Under the pieces are notes generated by a model. It saw nothing but the letters and a program-made list of their open reading frames with translations, searched no databases and was not told the DNA's origin. A DNA stretch of 64,000 nt from Temnothorax longispinosus (taxonomy: Eukaryota > Arthropoda > Insecta > Hymenoptera > Formicidae), in the NCBI RefSeq assembly GCF_030848805.1, contig NC_092369.1, positions 5,594,661 to 5,658,660 on the forward strand, read 5' to 3'. Shown in pieces: positions 22,291-34,340 of the stretch. A program made the position numbers and the translations under genes. Every line of letters begins with the position of its first letter. Position 1 is the stretch's first letter.

Positions 22291-25200
22291 TAAATTGTCG
22301 ATTCGAAGAACTAGACAGAAATTGATAAAGAAATCATTCAACGAAAAGATTGTCGTTGAGAATCTTTAGAATTTCATAGTATTTTATCTCATGTGTAAAA
22401 AGTTTTGATGGAGATGGAGAATATTACAAAATTGTATCGAGAAACGCGTCGTTAAAAATGCCAGAGTGAGGCTCCGATTTTACAGAACTCTGAAATGTAA
22501 AATAACGGAGTAGTTATGTTATTATGCTGTTCGCCTTGCAACAATGTCGAGAGGGAAGTCTCGCTCTATGATTTGAGATCCGCGAGTGGAGTCTGTTGAT
22601 CATCGCAGAGTTACGTTCGAAGCTGCACTTCGTCTCAGACGGTTATGCGTCGCTTTATGCCGGCACGGAACGATGCATGGGAAAACTTGTAAAACGTAAA
22701 CTGTAGAAGTGCAAACAGTAACGTCGGACTATCATTCGGACGATCGGTTCCTGTGTTTTCGTGACATGCGTTTGCTCAAGTGATATGTGTTTACCAAATT
22801 GTTTTCGTGCGTTACGTATTGTATAGCGACAAATTTGCTGAGTCTTCATCTTTCTTACAGAATGTAATTTCGTCAGATTTTAAAGAAATTCTTTGCTCTT
22901 TTTTTATTGAGATAAAATGACAAATATTGATATAAAAACAAATATGTATGATATTTTGGGCATGATTGGAATCTATTCATTTTCAATCTTCATATTGTAC
23001 GCATCTTTATAATTAAGCCCGAATTAAGATTTCAAATTAAAGTCCACGAAACTAATCAAAGAAAAGACTTTAAGCATCAATTGCTAGACACTGTGTATAT
23101 GTTAAACAGTTGTTATTGCGAAAAATGATAACAGACTTTGACAAGTTAAATCAATGCGTTTTGACCATTTTTGAAACACGCTATTGTGCTCGACTGTCAT
23201 AGCTCCAGAATCGCTCGCGCGAGCACGTTTCCTTCTCTCTTCTCGAGATCTGTTCCTCCTGTCCGGAAGAAAATTGAGCGGAGCACGCGTAAATCCGGCG
23301 CAAACTGCGAACGATAAACAACGTCGTCGAGCGGTTTATGCTTTCCGCGCGGAATACTGGGGATGTTTGGCTACTCGGCTACACGGGGCTCCTCGGATTC
23401 CTGAGGCGTGTTGGATCGCGAGTCAAACGCATTCTCTTCCCGCGCCATTATGTTATTGCTGCCAGGGTGGCGGCGGGCCGACAGGCGTTATATCGGCGCC
23501 GTGAGAGAGGAACGAGAGCTCCCGTCCTCCAGACGATTTTTTTTCCCCGACGAGAAAGCTTTCTTTCTCGCCTCGGCCGAGGGCACGCGACGAGATTTCG
23601 CGCCTTACAAAAGGAGTTCGATCGATCGGGGATCGGAATTAGAACTTATGTTCGAACGAAAGGTCGTCGGATGTTCACACATGGAAGTTGGAAAACATTA
23701 CGAGGATATTGCTTGGAATTGATGTAGGTAGGTTGGATTTATATAGACTCAAATTATTTCGGAAAATAATTTGCAAGGTCTAAAAGGCTCTGAGAAAAAA
23801 AGGTGCAGTAAAATATTTCTCTGTAATGTACTATTCCTGATTGTATATTTTCGATAAAACATTTCATTTCCGTCCCTTCGTATTTAATGAATAAAATAAT
23901 TTATTAAATGCAGAAGCTTTATACAAGTGTGAAAAATAACACAAGAATTTCTACATGAAGAAACCGATTTGCGAAATTTTATTGAACGCCTGAGGTAAAG
24001 TCTGCGAAGTGCGCCAACGAGGAGCAATCGGTGGAAAACTAAAGAAGCGATGAAAACGCCAAGCAAGCTGGTACCCCTTTCGTAAAAATCACACGAAGGG
24101 AGCGCGAGTGTCCTGATTGGGAAAGCAACGGCGGTGTAACTAACCGTGAGGAGTTTTCATCGAGATCGACAATCGGCTAACGAGGCCGGCTACGCCTAGA
24201 ATATCAGTTCGTTTGCGCCGAAAAGAGAGGCGCAAATGCGATTTCGGGAAACATCTTTCTAGCGACGACGAAGATGGCCGTGGCAAATAATAAACTTTTT
24301 TTTTTTTATATTTTAACCTTAAAAGAAATTGAAATATTTTTCTATAATATTGGAGGTAAAATATTTTACATACGTTGATGCAATTTATGGCGAAGGTGTT
24401 GTCTGCGAGGGCACGTAAGTTATTCTAGTGTCTAGAAGTTTGTATGTGGATTCCAATATTATTTCTCTGTCGAATAAAAATATGAAATAGACCCACGTAT
24501 TTCCTGTCTTGTGTTTCTTTCTTCACGCTTCACGCTTTCGGATATACAGCACAGTCTCGCAACTATGAAAAATTGCCTTCATAAAACTAAGAGATAGGAC
24601 GAAATAAAAAGTCCGAGAAAACAGGGCTAACGAGATCTCTCTCATCTCCGCCAAAGTCTGTTGCCTGCTATTTTAAAGTCAGCGCCTCAAAATCCAGGTT
24701 TCAGCTTCGCGCGAACTTTCGGCAACGCATCACAAAGCGTATCTTCGCGTCACTTCGCCGGGTATCATTTCCACCCTGGGAACCGGTACTACTTCTCTCG
24801 TACGCGCGATCTCATTTGTCAGTCAAAGTCTCTGTTTTCCAAGAATCTGTAACGTTACTCGCGGCAAAAGTACCTGAAAAGCTCGTATTCGTTTCGTCAG
24901 TTGAATATTAACAAGTTCCGGAGTAAAATCACTTTAATATTGTGAGAGAAAGAAAGAAAAGACGCCTGCATGGGCTTTCATTATGAGATAACTCTTAATT
25001 ACGTCCATCTTCGCGACGTCGGCAAAAGACAACCTTCATGTCCGCAGAAATCAGTTTTCTGACGCAACCGGTCCGCGGGCGCGGTCTCGCGTGAGCCACG
25101 TGCGATTATGCGGCGCGATAAGCGGGAGATCCGCCGGCTATCCGGATTTATCGCGGATCCTGCGTCGAGATCCTCCTTCGCGATGACCAAGTCGGCCGGG

Positions 25201-26100
25201 CGGGCGGATGAGAAGGACGGAGCGCCGCGAGAGAGAAAGAGAATCCGGATTGCGGCGGGTCATAAACGCGCGCGAAGCTTATCATCTCCGCTCTCCCCAA
25301 ACAATCTTGCGCGTCCCTAACCCGCCGCGATAGCGCATCTGGTCGCAGCAGTTTCCTTTTTTTAACGTTCCCGCGAATAAGCCGCGTAATGAATATCATA
25401 GGGACAGAGGGCGGGGGAAGTGGACGTCGAGGTGTTATTTGCATCGCTGTTTAGCGTACGCGATCACGCGTCGATAGCCTCGCTTTAACATCGATATTTA
25501 CAGCAAGATCGATAGCGTCAGGTACGACGTCGTGGGTATATCATCCGAGTCCGTAAAATGTTACGCAAATTGTAATCATATCGTAACAAATCGTTTCATG
25601 TTCCACGTGAATACTTCCGCGAAGCGTCGAGCCTTCTTCTGGCACGTTGCGGAGCATCGACGCAAGTGTAGCGTAACACATGTGTCATAAATTTGCTCGA
25701 GGCCATGCGGATTTTGATTGATACCAAGTGTTTCGGATTACTGATGTTAGTAATTCGCCGCTGCAATGGCGGTTGATAAAAAATTATGATATCGAAAAGA
25801 TTGATTAGTCTGATAAAAAATAGACTTATGGAAGTGATCATAAAAATGGCAGTGTCACAAAACAAAGTAAAACTAATCGTTCTTAAACGTCATATATGTA
25901 AAAATTATAAATAATACAAAAATATTCATAAAATAAGTAAAATTATAATATTAAATAATAACGCGGTAAATGTTGATTATTTTCGTTATCATTGTTTCTT
26001 GACAATCGATTATTCTTTCTTTTCCGCTGAACATTATCGCTATAATTGCATCCGTGCATTGAAATTTGAAAGCTAATATCGATTACAATGCTAATACATG
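22291..26100. other. Intronic sequence, nothing recognised
   Basis: AT-rich with CpG-rich patches at 23170-23650 and 24990-25330. Frames there are Arg-rich and overlap. I see no RNA gene or mobile element. Confidence 0.5.
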
Positions 26101-26960
26101 ACATATACTTAAGATACCTAAGAAATGAGAAGCACGCTCGGATGGAAGGGTGCGAGGAAAAAGGAAGGAGCGAAATAAGGGTCGGATGCGGGATGGAAGG
26201 GTAGGACAACGGGCGAGGGGCAAACGAGAAGTAACGACGAGATATACTTGTCTTGTACGCGTCCTTCTCCCGGGTCCCTCGCCTCTTTCCTCCCCTCAAA
26301 AGCCTCATCCATCAGTCACTTAATATTTCAAAGCAGCGCCCTGCGCAACGTTCTCTCCCTCTCTCTCTCTCTCTCGCTTTCTCTCTCGCTCCCCTTCGTC
26401 CCTGTTCCGGCGAGATGCGCGGACGTTGTCGTGAGTCCTTTTTAAAAGCTTAAAACATCGGAGCGAGGCCGCCGCATCAACACCACTACGTCCGGGCCGG
26501 GAGCAAAGTTTTTAGACTTTGCTGGGGGATATTAGAGCGCGACGACGTTCGCCAAACGACGAAGACGACGTCGACTTCGACAACGACGACGACGATGACG
26601 ACGAACGGCGCGGCGGTGGCGGCGGACGCGGGGACGCGAAGTGATGTCTCGCGTCGATTTCGTGGGGGAGAAAACCTCACGGGGCAACCCACCACCTTTC
26701 CTTTCCCTGCCGCCATCCCTTCTACCTCCGCTCGAAATTCAAATTTCTCGTTTCACGCGACCGAATGGGATTCTTCCCTTCTCCCGTGAGCACCTGCCCG
26801 AGTACGCGTCGCAGTCGTCGGAGTTGAGATCGATTCGCTCTGCGTCTCGCGAGATAGGTAGCGGGAAACGAGGCCGGGGGAGGAGACGGTTCTCGCGAAT
26901 ACTGAGATAAAAGCCGCTGTTGTTTTCTTCCCCTCCCCACCATTTTCTCGCTCTTTTTAA
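26100..26960. repeat. CT/GA and CGA-rich low-complexity block
   Basis: This contains a CT run (26361-26374) and a GAC/GAA-type trinucleotide-rich stretch at about 26537-26640 that yields artificial Asp/Val or Arg/Thr runs in translation. No gene. Confidence 0.6.
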
Positions 26961-29780
26961 CGGACGAGATGCGACCGGATTGTCCGATTCGAGTTGAAGA
27001 TGAGCTCGATCTAAGAATGTAATTTCGACCGTAACTTCATATGTAACTCGAGAGTCACTCTCGCAGAGTGAGATTGCGGAGAGTTTCGCAGAAAAGGCGG
27101 AATTTAGTTAAAAGTAGCTCTTGAAGAGAGAGAAATTTCTCTAGAAAATTTTAAAAGATTGCTGTCAGAGAGCAAAACTTTTAAAATTAGCGGTTCAAGA
27201 CCAAATTTTGTCCAACTAAATAGTTCCTTTCGAAAGTAGTATTGTCGACTTTTATTCCAAGACACATTCAAATCTCAATCTCTATCCTGCATATTTTATT
27301 ATCTCAGTATTTCGATAAGTCACGATATAAGATATACCTTTAATACTCTCGGTAATGCCCGATACTTGGGATACGAAGATAGATCAATGCGAAGGTATAT
27401 TCGCATGGAAATGTATACAAGTACTGCGACAAATTATTCGTATAAGATTCGTGAAATGACAAAAAGTATGCGGGAGGAAAGAAAATGTGTGAAATAATGT
27501 ATTAAACGAGTTGTCTTTGCGATCTGCTGCACTTTGTAATAGATGACACCATTTAATTGTCTAATTAATTATCTAATTAATCACATAAAATTAGATTAAA
27601 GTTTTCATTTTTTTGCACGCGATTTAAAATAGGTAAGTGAGTAAAGTGCTGTTTATTGCAGAACGCTATTCGCTTTGCGTCGAGCGGAATTTTTTAAAGA
27701 AAATTTGCCTCAGATCAATTTCGAGTTATAAGCAATTTTTTTTCCGAGGGTTATTAACGTTACGCTAACAGCCGCGTATTTTCTCGAAGACGGGCAGTTA
27801 CACGGGTATCGCGCTTCTTCATTCTTCGCAATCACGTGACAGCGTAAAATTTAACGCGCAATTATACCGGTGCTCCGTCTTGCGCTCGCATGCCTAGTCC
27901 CCTGTCGATTACCCCTAATTTATGCGGCCGTAAATTAATTACGATTTCCCAGAAACCTCCCACCGTCAATTTTACGACGGCCCCGCGGGCATGTCCCGGG
28001 CGCTAACAAAGATTTTTTTTTCCGAGAAACGAGGTTCTGAAATCTCCGCGAGAGAGGTCCCGGACTCTTTCGCGCGGGCCACCGGGGGTAATTGGGTGGC
28101 CGGGGGCGGCGGGGAGGAAGTCGTGGCGGTGCGCATCGGGGCACTGGCACGGCGACGAGGGGGGGGAAGGGCAGTAATAATTAGTACAATTACCGCACAA
28201 GGCCAACCACTGAGACTACCCCCTCCCCCTCCCCCCACTCGGGATAACCGCCGAGACGTAGAGCTGCTCAAGAGTCAAGACCGCGCTCGGTAATTACGGG
28301 ATAATTACGTCCTCGATATTCCTGAAACGGGGCCGCTTCGGGCACCGTCCACGATGTACCTATACTCTTGGGGTCCTCTCTCCGCGCGCTATCCTATCCT
28401 ATTTATAATTACGGCGACGAGAGAGAAGTCCACGCCAATTTAACTCGCGGCGATCACGATCACGCCGCGGCCGGTCCCCGTGACGATCGAGGCGAAAAAT
28501 GCGCGCGCGAGCCTCGGGATTATCGATCTGGGATGTGGCTACGATCGAAGCCACGAGCGCAGGAAACAGCTCCGTCGGCTTTTTAAATGTCACTGGAAAT
28601 CGAAGAATAAAAGCGAAAAATCTTGGAATAAATAATGAAATGTGAAATATTTCATACCTCATATTAAAATATTAAATGTAATATCTCAAACATTTTACTT
28701 TTGATTTTGTTTAACATATGAACAATAAGAATTTTCCATTTCTATTCGTTTTTATGGCAATATACTGGAACAATTGTAAAAAAACATCTAGACATCCATA
28801 TTATACATTAGCAAAACAGTAAATGCGTTCTGCTGTTAAGTGATAAATCGTTAATTATCGCTCATTGAATAAGTAAACTTGTCTATTTCTCGAAAATTTT
28901 CAGTATCAAATACACTTACGCGCACGTGCGTACAATTGATCTTTTATTTGTCTATTTTTCGCAACCGTTATCTCTGGAGAGGTCTAATTGACTCAATTGC
29001 TCTAGCACTTATAACTTGTTTGATGTGAGATTGGTACTGCGTCACTATCTTTATCATTGTAAATAAAACGGTATATGTAATATTTAACATGTTTTGAAAT
29101 TTCCATGCGCAATTCAAATAAGTATTATTCTTCGTCGATAAATACGTTTGTTGGAGATAGAATAATATCAAAATATAATTCCATAATTTGAAATAATTTA
29201 ATATGAATAAAGATTTAATTTTATCGTTAATCCTTTATTTTAATTCGATTCGCGTATGATAAACACGGAATTGGCAGATACAAGTCATCAGATGTTCAAT
29301 ATTACAATTACATATGTGTCTATGCAGTATATGATAATGAAAATGATAAACTGTCACGTGAAACTGTACACAGAATGCTTATATGATTAATTCTGCATAA
29401 ATACCGTCGAGAGATAACGTTATCTCTGTTAATATATCGTTATCAATGCGTGGAAGATACCTACCACATACTGCCGACAATATTTTTCAAGTTATAATAG
29501 CGTTTAATTGAGGGCTAATATCATCTTTTCTAAGTCTGTATAGTATTTCTATTTACACACGTAATTTACTTCTTCGTTAATAATTTATCACGCTAAATTA
29601 TATACCTCGAAATATTTTCAATATTTCAAAAAAGCCTTATCTTTATTCTTTACATGTATAAATTCTAAAGTTTTTTACTATTTTTTCTTGGATTCTCATC
29701 AAATTCTTTTAAGTTTCCATCAGAAAGCAGAAGATATTAAGAAAGCTGCAAAATAATTAAACTACCGAGAGCATTACACC
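26961..29780. other. Intronic; TAATTA cluster and G-rich patch
   Basis: Several overlapping TAATTA/TCTAATTA words lie at about 27555-27600. A G-rich, CpG-rich stretch is at 27970-28250, with AT-rich DNA after 28590. No coding evidence. Confidence 0.45.
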
Positions 29781-30101
29781 GGACATTAGAAAGCCTCATG
29801 ATTCATCTCGCGGCTTCCACTGCGGTCCCGAGATCCCCGACCCGAGACTACTGACGTGACGATTGACCCCGGGACAGCGACCTGAGGAGCGACGCGTGGC
29901 GAGAGACCGGGAGGTAAACACACATACACACGGCGAGCGACGGAGCGGAGCGCGGGCCGAAGGCGCACGCTCGTCGACGTCGAGATGACTCCTCGACAGC
30001 CACCAGGATCCGACGTTCGCCGCGCGACACGCCTCGCGCGAGGAAATACGGAAATGCGGAAAGAGAAGGAATACACTATACATGAATTATATCGAGCTTA
30101 C

Positions 30102-30323
30102 TTTGCGCTTGTCGTACGTCGCCAGCCACTCGTCCGCCTTCCGCTTGTCGTAGAGGACCCGGGCGAGGCTGCCGTGCGGCCGGTAGCTCCGCACGGAGCG
30201 ACTCGCCGCCCCGTCGCCGCGTCCGCCGGCGCCGGCGTCGTGGTCGCCGACGACGTCGTGGCAGGTGATGTCCTGACAGCCGTAGGCGCACCTGACGACC
30301 TGGGCCTCGTCCGCGCCCGCCAT
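30102..30323 (-). CDS. METTL9: METTL9 exon 1 (start codon, residues 1-74)
   Basis: This is the first coding exon of the histidine methyltransferase. It starts at ATG 30323-30321 in a good Kozak context (GGCATGG). An in-frame TAA at 30335-30333, four codons upstream, makes this the first possible start in the exon. It ends with AAA (Lys74) followed by the donor GTAAGC at 30101-30096, in phase 0, which matches the phase-0 acceptor of exon 2. Its last third (GSLARVLYDKRKADEW and on) aligns with the family segment SPLTRSLY that precedes the conserved WY. The first 45 or so residues are Gly/Asp/Ala-rich, probably disordered, and contain several Cys. Vertebrate METTL9 starts with a hydrophobic signal-like segment, and none is visible here. 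Either insect proteins differ or a further upstream exon with another start exists. Confidence 0.88.
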
Positions 30324-30770
30324 GCCTCTCCCTTATCAGCCGTCGCGCGTCCCGCACGTCGGTCACTCGGCCACTACGCGCGCATCGTCACGTCGCCGTG
30401 TTGAATCACCGCCGCGCGGCGCGGGCCGCCGAATCGGCGCGGCCCCGGGCCCCGGTCGCGATTCCACCGGGCACGGCCGTAAATCCGACGTCTCGCCGTC
30501 GCGTAAACACCGCGCGTTCAGCACGTGGCCATATTGCGACGGGGGCGCCGCGCGACGCGGCACGGACACGGCGCGCGCCTCGGATCCAGACTCCCTCGCG
30601 GCCGCTGGTAATTGACCGACCGTGGCGCGGCGATCGATCAACGTTCGCCCGTGACGTCACGCCCGTTCGAATCCGCGACCAGCGTCTTCGCTCGCTTCGC
30701 CGCGCGGCTTTTCGTGGGCTTAATTCGCGGAGTTTCGTGCGTTTATTAGTTGATTAGTACCGAAGGCGTG
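30324..30770 (-). promoter_or_regulatory. Probable METTL9 5' UTR and CpG-rich promoter
   Basis: This is the block immediately upstream of the start codon. It is very GC- and CpG-rich and ends sharply near 30770. An in-frame TAA at 30335-30333 closes the reading frame. A perfect GTGACGTCAC palindrome lies at 30651-30660. No TATA box is evident. Frames on both strands here are Arg/Ala/Pro-rich and not gene-like. The transcription start is not determined. Confidence 0.5.
30651..30660. promoter_or_regulatory. Perfect CRE palindrome GTGACGTCAC
   Basis: A full CREB/ATF-type site about 330 bp upstream of the METTL9 ATG inside the CpG-rich block. Position and symmetry make it the best candidate promoter element seen. 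Confidence 0.5.
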
Positions 30771-31242
30771 GACGCGTCGTGGCCAGGAAACGATGCCGAG
30801 ATGGAATCGCGTCGGGAAATGTTGCAGGCGACGGTGACGATGCGAGGATAAGTGGTAAGCCGTATACTCATTCTCCTTCGCACCTCGCGCGACATCGAAA
30901 TCGATGGTATTCTCACGAGCGCGGATTGCGTTACTGCGAATGATTTCCGCGTCTATTCTGGCGACGAAAGCACGGTGCTCGTCTTGTAAGCGACGTTCAG
31001 AAACGATAAGATAGTTTCGGCGACTGTAAACGCGATAAATCCGGAATTTGACTATCCGGAGTTCTGTAAAGTAGCGCGTGAAAACGAAAGTAGCGCATTG
31101 TCAAGATATATCGAAAACGTACTGAAAATCATCAAAGTATAATTAGCGGCAAATGTGACGTTGGACATTAACGTCATTTCGTCATTTGTGCGTAACTATC
31201 AGACGGGAATGAAATAGCCAAAATAGCGGAGTAAGCGTAATA
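30771..31242. other. Upstream intergenic DNA, nothing recognised
   Basis: Mixed composition, no long frames or repeats. Confidence 0.5.
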
Positions 31243-31748
31243 CAGGCGTCCCTCGAATATCACGGTACAGGTTCTCCCCCCCCCCCGCTATCCGAAAGTG
31301 GAGCGTTCCTACGGAGCCTCTCGTAATCCAAAATGGCGCAAAGCGAAAAAGCAATTACTATTAATTTGACATGGGAAAATTTTTTTCTCGTAAAAGCGAA
31401 AATTCTCTTCGGATTTCTTGCGGTTAGCGAAAACAGGTACTAATTAGTGTAGGCCCTTCGTAAAAACGAAGTGGCGTAAAGCGAAGCTTTCGAAAAGCGG
31501 GAAATACCTGTGCTTGAATTGTATGAAGTCTCAAATGGCACGGTAAAAAATTGTGACAACCCTACTTTTTAGAAGTTTTTTTTTTTTAATAATTTCTTGG
31601 AACTAAATTTGGAAAAAAACCCGATTTTACATGGAGTCTTGGATTGCACGGCTTTCAATAGCACGGAACGTGATCTCCAAAATTGTATGAATCCTAAAAG
31701 TCTCGAATAACACGGAACCAATTAATCGTGGTATTCGAGGGTTACCTG
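31243..31748. mobile_element. Tigger/pogo-like non-autonomous element (outer)
   Basis: The left end CAGGCGTCCCTCGAATATCACG and the right end, read inward on the minus strand as CAGG-TAACCCTCGAATACCACG, form a terminal inverted repeat of about 22 bp beginning CAGG, the typical start of Tigger-type DNA transposons, which target TA. TA precedes the left end. The interior repeats CACGG words. There is no transposase frame, so it is a MITE or deletion derivative. It is interrupted at 31268-31510 by a second element. Confidence 0.7.
31268..31510. mobile_element. Nested Tigger-like MITE inside 31243-31748
   Basis: A 243-bp element with left end CAGGTTCTCCCCC...GCTATCCGAAAG and right end, on the complement, CAGGTATTTCCCGCTTTTCGAAAGC. 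TA flanks the left side and TG (a decayed TA) the right. Interior words such as GGAGCGTTCCTA, AAATGGCGCAAAGCG and GGCGTAAAGCGAAGC are internally symmetrical. It has no coding capacity. Its insertion into the outer element shows that it is the younger of the two. Confidence 0.7.
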
Positions 31749-33830
31749 AATACAGATTACAGTTATACAGATTTATTGAAAAAATAAAATTGCCAGAACG
31801 AAATCCATATAGTTATATAAATTTCGTTTTTCTAATTATTTTTTATTTGACGGACCGAAATCAGTATTTTTTTTTTAAATTAATTATTATATTATTGTGT
31901 GTGATAACCCTTCATGTACAAATTATTATTAATTGGTTGTTGCAACAGAGGCAACGGGAGAGGAGAAAAATTGAGTAGATCCGCGTGGGAGAAATCATTC
32001 TAATCAGTAATCATAATTTACGGTACGAAGTCGAGATGAAAGAAACAATACTTTGCAATATCGGCACGAGACTCACAAAATATTGTCAAATTTAAGAAAT
32101 CTATTACGCATCTCTTTTGCTGATTTTTCTCTCTTGCGATACATTTTTTGTATCAATAATTATATTTTTCTGAAATAATTTTTATAAACTATTATATCTA
32201 CTTATACAGCATTAATATATGACTATTGTAATTATTTATAATTATTATTTTTTTCTACTTTATTCAACTATATTTATTACAATTAACATTACTAGTTTTC
32301 TTAATTTATACTTGTTTATTTTTTTTTACCGCAATTTTATACGTATACACGATTGAGCTGCTATTTTTCCTCAATTTTATAATTGTTAGTACTGTTTTTT
32401 TTCTATGAGCGTACGCTTTTTTATATTTAAAGCATCAAACTTTGAATTCACTTAGAATTACGATTAATCTTCATTGAACGAGGAGCAGGCGATAGTTTCG
32501 CATTATTCCGAGCTAACAGTCAATTTTTGTCGGTAAATGAGAGACGAAGAGATAATAATTCATTAAAATCAAGTCGTTCTCGTCGAACGCGTCTTTTTTA
32601 CACTGCGTTGCTGACACCGAGCGTATCGAAAATACGTAAAGTGACCGTCGAAGTCGAAATTTTCAAGGAAGCGTGCCTCAAAGTATCGCACGGTTTACAT
32701 ACCCCTCCGTATCTTTTATCGGCCGACGTCTCTCCCTCGAAGGAAGCTACCGAGGGGGGCATGAAACTTTTAGGCGAGATAAATATGGTGCAGGGAGAGG
32801 CCCGGTGCGCACCGGTGCGCGCCCGATGAATATTTTAGATGCCACATTGACGCATCGCGCGCAATTCTCTCTCTATCTCTATCTCTCTCTCTTTCTCTCT
32901 CGCGCGCGCGCCCTGATAATTCATTAATTTATGATAAGCTCGACCACGCCGCCCACGGGCCGCGCATCCTCCCCCTCCCCCGCCTGCCATAAATCATTTT
33001 CGCGTCTGACGTTAATTGCGCGCCACCCCTCGTTACCACGGAGAAATGAGATTTTTTTAATTGGCGAATTTTTCACTGCCGCTGACACCCTGCCACCCCC
33101 GCGTTCCTGAATATTCTCCCCGTTCTTCACCGTGGTGCCGTGCAACGCGCGTCAAGGAAAGAAAGATCGGTGAGACGCGGGGTGCGTAATGGCTTTCTTA
33201 AATTTGACGATGATACGTCGAAAAGACGTCCATTATTTTATGAGCGATATTGCGAAGTATTGTTTCTTTCACTCTGACTTCGTACCGTGTATTTACTACG
33301 ATTAGAATGATTTATTCCACGCAATGTTCTTCCTGTTCCGTAAATAATTTGTATATAAAGATACAGTGCCTTACAGATTTTTAGATAACACGCCGTTAAA
33401 TCAATCTCGATAAATAACACGTAAAAAAAATATTCGCCGCGCGTAAGTGTAATTAACAAATGTATTCATACTTGCAGCGCGATCTTTTAAACGGTTTAAA
33501 CCTGAGTAAAATCGCGTCGTTCGTGACCTCGTCGCGAATTTGTTTGGGCTATACCCGGCGTTCAACGCCTAAACAACGCGCGTGGCCTTGCGGAAGGCAT
33601 TGCGTGCGGCCGCCTTGCATTCCTGCGTCTTGATTCCCTAATCTTTTCCCCGGCTAGGTGCTAGTTCCCCACGTATATGAGACGAATCGAGAATCCGAGC
33701 ACCCCCGGTATCAAAAGATTAATTGCGCAAGAGCGCCGGAGTAACGTCGAAACGGGCGATGAATCTTATTTTCGAGCGCGAACGCCCGGATGCTGCTCGA
33801 CGTAGGTACGAGATTCCTTGAGCGCGTAAA
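31749..33830. other. Intergenic, AT-rich with CpG patches
   Basis: AT-rich to about 32450. CT repeats occur at about 32867-32910. CpG-rich patches occur at 32940-33180. No gene recognised. Confidence 0.5.
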
Positions 33831-33839
33831 ATACAAATC

Positions 33840-34340
33840 GCATTAGCAAGTCAAAGCGCGCACCTCCACGTAGTCCCCCCGCGTAGTCGTTCCATTTTGA
33901 GACATCGCGGAGACATTCCTACGTAGCCCGGCGCTACGGAAGGGCCTTAACTCGATCAGTCCCCTCGGTACCTGAAGTGAGCTCATAATCGTGAACGAAG
34001 CGCGCAACCGCTTATTACAAGCGAGGGCATTGTAAATTTGCAGAGAAGAAGCGGAGGGAGAAGCGCAACACAGTGACGGAGAGCGACGGATGAAGGCGAG
34101 AGCGAGGGAGAAGGATGTAAAGATCGAGCGAGGAAGGACAACAGGTACGTCAAGAAAGAAAGAAAGAGAGAAAGGGAATGAGAGAGAGAGAGAGAGAGAG
34201 ATAGGGAGAAGTGAGAGAGGGAAGAAAGGGGACGGAGAGTCAGGGGAAGGAACAAGACGAGGGAGGCAAAGAGGAGTCGAAAGGACAAAGCGGCGCAAAA
34301 CGTGCCCCTCAGGCATCTAAAGTCTTTCTTCAGCGTTGAA
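33840..34340. repeat. Purine-rich low-complexity block with (AG)10
   Basis: The plus strand is purine-rich at 34080-34290, with AG dinucleotides at 34181-34200. The minus-strand frames of 124-157 codons through it are Ser/Leu/Phe-rich shadows of the tract. Confidence 0.7.

Larger units (their letters stand above)
18861..30101 (-). other. METTL9 intron 1 (about 11.2 kb)
   Basis: The donor GTAAGC is at 30101-30096 and the acceptor CAG at 18863-18861. The intron has alternating AT-rich and CpG-rich blocks. It contains a duplicated segment, a GGTC microsatellite, CT/GA-skewed tracts and a possible inverted-repeat element, listed separately. No other gene is recognisable on either strand. Confidence 0.8.
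1..30323 (-). other. METTL9: METTL9 transcription unit, 5' part (3' end off window)
   Basis: Three coding exons on the minus strand (30323-30102, 18860-18649, 706-494) join into one open frame of about 215 residues that aligns in order with the N-terminal two thirds of METTL9. The splice phases are mutually consistent: phase 0 between exons 1 and 2, then two bases plus one base between exons 2 and 3. The family's usual length is about 320 residues, so roughly 100 C-terminal residues, including the rest of the methyltransferase fold, must lie left of base 1. Intron 1 is about 11.2 kb and intron 2 about 17.9 kb. Known function of the family: N1-methylation of histidine in His-x-His motifs of several proteins, using SAM. 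UTR extents cannot be read from the sequence. Confidence 0.9.

Noticed and set aside
30655..30680. tRNA T-loop-like GTTCGAATCC
   Set aside because: There is no A box or cloverleaf upstream.
30363..30757. Frames on both strands upstream of METTL9
   Set aside because: Arg/Ala/Pro-rich by-products of CpG-rich promoter DNA. No divergent gene is recognisable.
33965..33985. miR-275-like string GGTACCTGAAGT
   Set aside because: The seed base differs and no pairing arm is seen nearby.
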